Of a stretch of DNA of 15,600 nt, positions 13,732-15,600 are shown piece after piece; position 1 is the stretch's first letter, and each line of letters starts with the position of its first letter. Source of the stretch: Anaerolineales bacterium (GTDB lineage Bacteria; Chloroflexota; Anaerolineae; Anaerolineales; UBA4823); assembly GCA_016932955.1 (NCBI GenBank), contig JAFGBV010000096.1, forward strand, positions 1-15,600, in the 5' to 3' direction. Both the position numbers and the translations under genes were made by a program. A model generated the notes under the pieces. The model had not been told where the DNA came from. It was given only the letters and a program-made list of their open reading frames with translations, and did no database searches.

Positions 13732-14625
13732 TCACCCCACGATGTACTCGCGCACCAGCTCTTCGATCAACGCCCGGATGCCCTCTGGGGTGGGAAGAAC
13801 CTCTTTGCTCTCGGTTGTTTCGAGGACAACATAATTGACCTTGTGCACCTGAGTAGGCGATCCACCCAGCCCAAGCAGGCGCTCATCCACATCCAGGTCG
13901 GCGGCGCCCCAGACGGTGATCGCCAGGCCATGCTCAGCCAGGTAAGCCTGCAGCGCCTCCGCCGATTCAAACTCAGGCCAGACCTCGAACAGTGTGGGGA
14001 TCTCGGCAGGTGTTGCAGCCAGTTTATATGCAATGATGCGGCGCACAGATGGGGGGCGCGGCTGGTTGGCGGCGCCTACCACAGTGAGCAGGCAGGGCAG
14101 CGAACATTTGACAATCTCCGTGCCCAACTCGAAAGCACGCTGCACGGTGATCTGGCCTTGCTCCAGGCTGAGGATGGACTCGGCGTAGGTGATCTGCGGC
14201 ACGCCCAATTTTTCTGCCACCTGCGGCCCCACCTGGGCTGTGTCGCCATCAATTGCTTGCCGTCCGCAAAATATCAAGTCGTAGCCGCCAACTTTATCGA
14301 TGGCGCATTTCAGCGTATAGGAGGTAGCCTGGGTATCTGCCCCGGCAAACTTGCGGTCGCTGATCAGGATCACCCGGTCGGCACCGCGGTAGAGGGATTG
14401 GCGCAGCACATCGGCAGCCTGCAAGGGTCCCATCGTCAGCACGGTTACAGTGCCACCATGCTGTTCTTTGACCTGCAGGGCCATCTCCAGCGCGTGCAGG
14501 TCTTCGGGGTTAAAAATTGCCGGCAACGCGCTGCGGTTCATTGTGCCATCCGCGGTGATCACATCCCCGCTGATGGCGCGCGTATCGGGCACCTGTTTCA
14601 CCAGCACAATCGAGCGATAAGGCAT
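13732..14625 (-). CDS. etfB: Electron transfer flavoprotein subunit beta
   Basis: 297 residues from ATG 14625, chosen for GGAGG four bases upstream and because ETF-beta homology begins there (IVLVKQVPDT). Longer in-frame starts exist but add a non-homologous leader. NPEDLHALEMAL (39-50) and FCGRQAIDGDTAQVGPQVAEKL (119-140) are the nucleotide-site signatures; DGDTAQVGP is the form I associate with ETFs of anaerobes, some of which carry a second FAD and bifurcate electrons, unlike the AMP-binding mitochondrial form. LGLGGSPTQV (251-260) is the dehydrogenase-recognition region. It is the first gene of the operon. About 116 bases separate it from the glycosylase gene upstream; a weak -10-like TATTAT (14663 down to 14658, - strand) has no matching -35. 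Confidence 0.94.
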   Translation of the reverse strand: MPYRSIVLVKQVPDTRAISGDVITADGTMNRSALPAIFNPEDLHALEMALQVKEQHGGTVTVLTMGPLQAADVLRQSLYRGADRVILISDRKFAGADTQATSYTLKCAIDKVGGYDLIFCGRQAIDGDTAQVGPQVAEKLGVPQITYAESILSLEQGQITVQRAFELGTEIVKCSLPCLLTVVGAANQPRPPSVRRIIAYKLAATPAEIPTLFEVWPEFESAEALQAYLAEHGLAITVWGAADLDVDERLLGLGGSPTQVHKVNYVVLETTESKEVLPTPEGIRALIEELVREYIVG

Positions 14626-14741
14626 AATTCCTCCAAAGCAACTTACCTGAATTTGGGATAATAGAAAATGGTCCTTTTTAGGTTGCTTAGACAGCAATAC
14701 CGCCCAAACAACCTCGTCCACCTTATCCCAAAAACAATTGA

Positions 14742-15350
14742 TCACAGGTCAGTGAATTCATCTTTCAGGTTTCTGACCAGGAAACGCCAGGGCATGCTCT
14801 TCCAAGGCTCCGGCACATTATATAAACCCACACGCGGGCCAATCGTCACGCTGGAATCAGAAATTGGGGAAGCAGATTCCACAAAAATTGGCGCATCTGG
14901 AGCACACAGATCAATGCCGTTATCAGCCCCATTGATCGCCAGAGCCTGGCAAATCTTAGCCGGACCGTTGGTCCAGCTCGCGGGGTGTTGCCCGCCGCGT
15001 CTTGTGGCTACCACAACACTCCCTTCTACGAGATGAATCCCGCGCAGTAATACTGCTGCCGGGAAGCCTTCTGCCTCGGTGACAAAATTGAACATCCAAT
15101 GCATGCCATAGGTAAAATAAACGTAAGCATGCCCCGGTGGGCCGTACATCACTGCAGTACGCGGCGTGCGCCCTGCCCGGGCATGGCAACCCAGGTCGGT
15201 TTCACCGATGTACGCCTCTGTTTCCGTGATCACCCCAGCGATACGCTGCCCGTCTTCCATGCGCACAAAGCGCATGCCAAGCAGTTCACGCGCCACATCC
15301 AGCGTTGGGCAGGCGAAGAACTGGCGTCGAAGGCGTTTGAGAGCAAACAT
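14742..15350 (-). CDS. mpg: 3-methyladenine DNA glycosylase, Mpg/AAG family
   Basis: 202 residues from ATG 15350; the open frame extends back to 15551, but the extension is arginine-rich and overlaps the divergent amidase. It excises alkylated purines in base-excision repair. Signature order is complete: ITETEAYIGETD (the Glu of ETEAY is the expected catalytic base), HARAGRTPRTAVMYGPPGHAYVYFTYGMHWMFNFVTE, AAVLLRGI, NGPAKICQALAI and the ending PWRFLVR. Length is normal for bacterial members (about 190-210). A TACAAT box with an upstream TG (TGTTACAAT, 15366 down to 15358) lies seven bases before the ATG, and no Shine-Dalgarno fits in that gap, so the message is probably leaderless. It is divergent from an amidase gene 61 bp away. 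Confidence 0.94.
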   Translation of the reverse strand: MFALKRLRRQFFACPTLDVARELLGMRFVRMEDGQRIAGVITETEAYIGETDLGCHARAGRTPRTAVMYGPPGHAYVYFTYGMHWMFNFVTEAEGFPAAVLLRGIHLVEGSVVVATRRGGQHPASWTNGPAKICQALAINGADNGIDLCAPDAPIFVESASPISDSSVTIGPRVGLYNVPEPWKSMPWRFLVRNLKDEFTDL

Positions 15351-15411
15351 GGCACCAATTGTAACACCACCGCCGAGCAACTTCACGCTCGCTACTTGGT
15401 ATAATCGCACT
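15351..15411. promoter_or_regulatory. Divergent extended -10 promoters, probably leaderless
   Basis: On the + strand TGGTATAAT (15397-15405) is a perfect extended -10 box, ending six bases before the amidase ATG. On the - strand TGTTACAAT (15366 down to 15358) ends seven bases before the glycosylase ATG. Transcription normally starts about seven bases after a -10 box, that is at or next to the A of each ATG. No Shine-Dalgarno is present for either gene. No -35 hexamer is obvious, consistent with extended -10 promoters. Confidence 0.6.
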
Positions 15412-15600
15412 ATGGAACTGACCTCCCTGACCCTACACACCGCCACCGACCTGGTGCGCACGCGCCGGGTCTCTCCCCTGGAGCTGACGCGCGCATTCCT
15501 GGAACGCATTGAACAACTGGAACCGCGCCTGAACTGCTTCATCACCCGCACTCCCGAACTGGCATTGCAACAAGCCCGCCAGGCCGAGGCAGAGATAGGC
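15412..15600 (+). CDS. Amidase-signature family protein, N-terminus (cut by window end)
   Basis: Sixty-three codons are visible from ATG 15412 to the window end, with no stop. The reading MELTSLTLHTATDLVRTRR, then VSPLELTRAFLERIEQLEP, then RLNCFITRTPELALQQARQAE, matches the helical N-terminus of amidase-signature enzymes (GatA and related amidases), whose pattern is Ser-x-x-Glu-Leu-x-x-x-x-Leu-x-Arg-Ile. The catalytic Ser-cisSer-Lys residues lie beyond the window, so whether it is the GatA subunit of the tRNA amidotransferase or a stand-alone amidase cannot be settled. The promoter arrangement implies a leaderless message. Confidence 0.78.
   Translation, partial: MELTSLTLHTATDLVRTRRVSPLELTRAFLERIEQLEPRLNCFITRTPELALQQARQAEAEIG

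Noticed and set aside
13603..14661. A 352-codon open frame on the + strand
   Set aside because: Antisense to etfB and the start of etfA; no recognisable protein sequence.
14680..14720. Small stem (TTGCT/AGCAA, AGGTTG/CAACCT) between the glycosylase and etfB as a terminator
   Set aside because: Stems are short, loops large, and on the - strand the sequence after them is A-rich rather than T-rich.
15351..15551. N-terminal extension of the DNA glycosylase
   Set aside because: It overlaps the amidase coding start, is arginine/serine-rich and lacks family similarity; homology starts at ATG 15350.

Overview
The window is GC-rich, gene-dense bacterial DNA. It is most likely from an anaerobic or facultative member of the Chloroflexota (Anaerolineae-like). 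That assignment is an inference from gene content (an ETF/acyl-CoA dehydrogenase operon, bactofilin, a selenocysteine-containing SelD, leaderless-type promoters), not from a marker gene. There are no rRNA, tRNA, CRISPR or phage genes.

Layout. (1) 1-2594, + strand: a tight cassette of a HemN/HemW-like radical SAM protein, an unrecognised 176-residue protein and a short MoaA-like radical SAM protein. (2) 2591-5481, - strand: a PyrK-like iron-sulfur protein, a SAM-dependent methyltransferase and a PyrD-like TIM barrel that appears to have lost the dihydroorotate/orotate-binding residues. These are followed by two small, strikingly AT-rich membrane proteins that look like diverged paralogues. (3) 5482-5642: a divergent control region carrying overlapping -10 boxes and a roughly 97-bp palindromic, MITE-like element. 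(4) 5643-9483, + strand: an SPFH/band-7 membrane protein, SelD and a gamma-glutamyltransferase-family protein. SelD is read through an in-frame TGA at 6862-6864; the codon sits in the SelD active-site motif and is followed by a bacterial SECIS-like hairpin, so the enzyme is a selenoprotein and a conventional gene call would truncate it. (5) 9638-14625, - strand: an operon etfB-etfA-acyl-CoA dehydrogenase-enoyl-ACP reductase-bactofilin, combining acyl-CoA oxidation/reduction, fatty-acid synthesis and a cytoskeletal/envelope polymer. (6) 14742-15600: a 3-methyladenine DNA glycosylase (-) and the start of an amidase (+). They diverge from a 61-bp spacer with two extended -10 boxes placed so close to the start codons that both messages should be leaderless.

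The best candidates for something undescribed are the degenerate PyrD/PyrK pair built around a methyltransferase, and the radical SAM - unknown protein - radical SAM cassette. The Sec-SelD and the palindromic element are strong, directly readable features. All functional statements beyond the family level are inference from one sequence.
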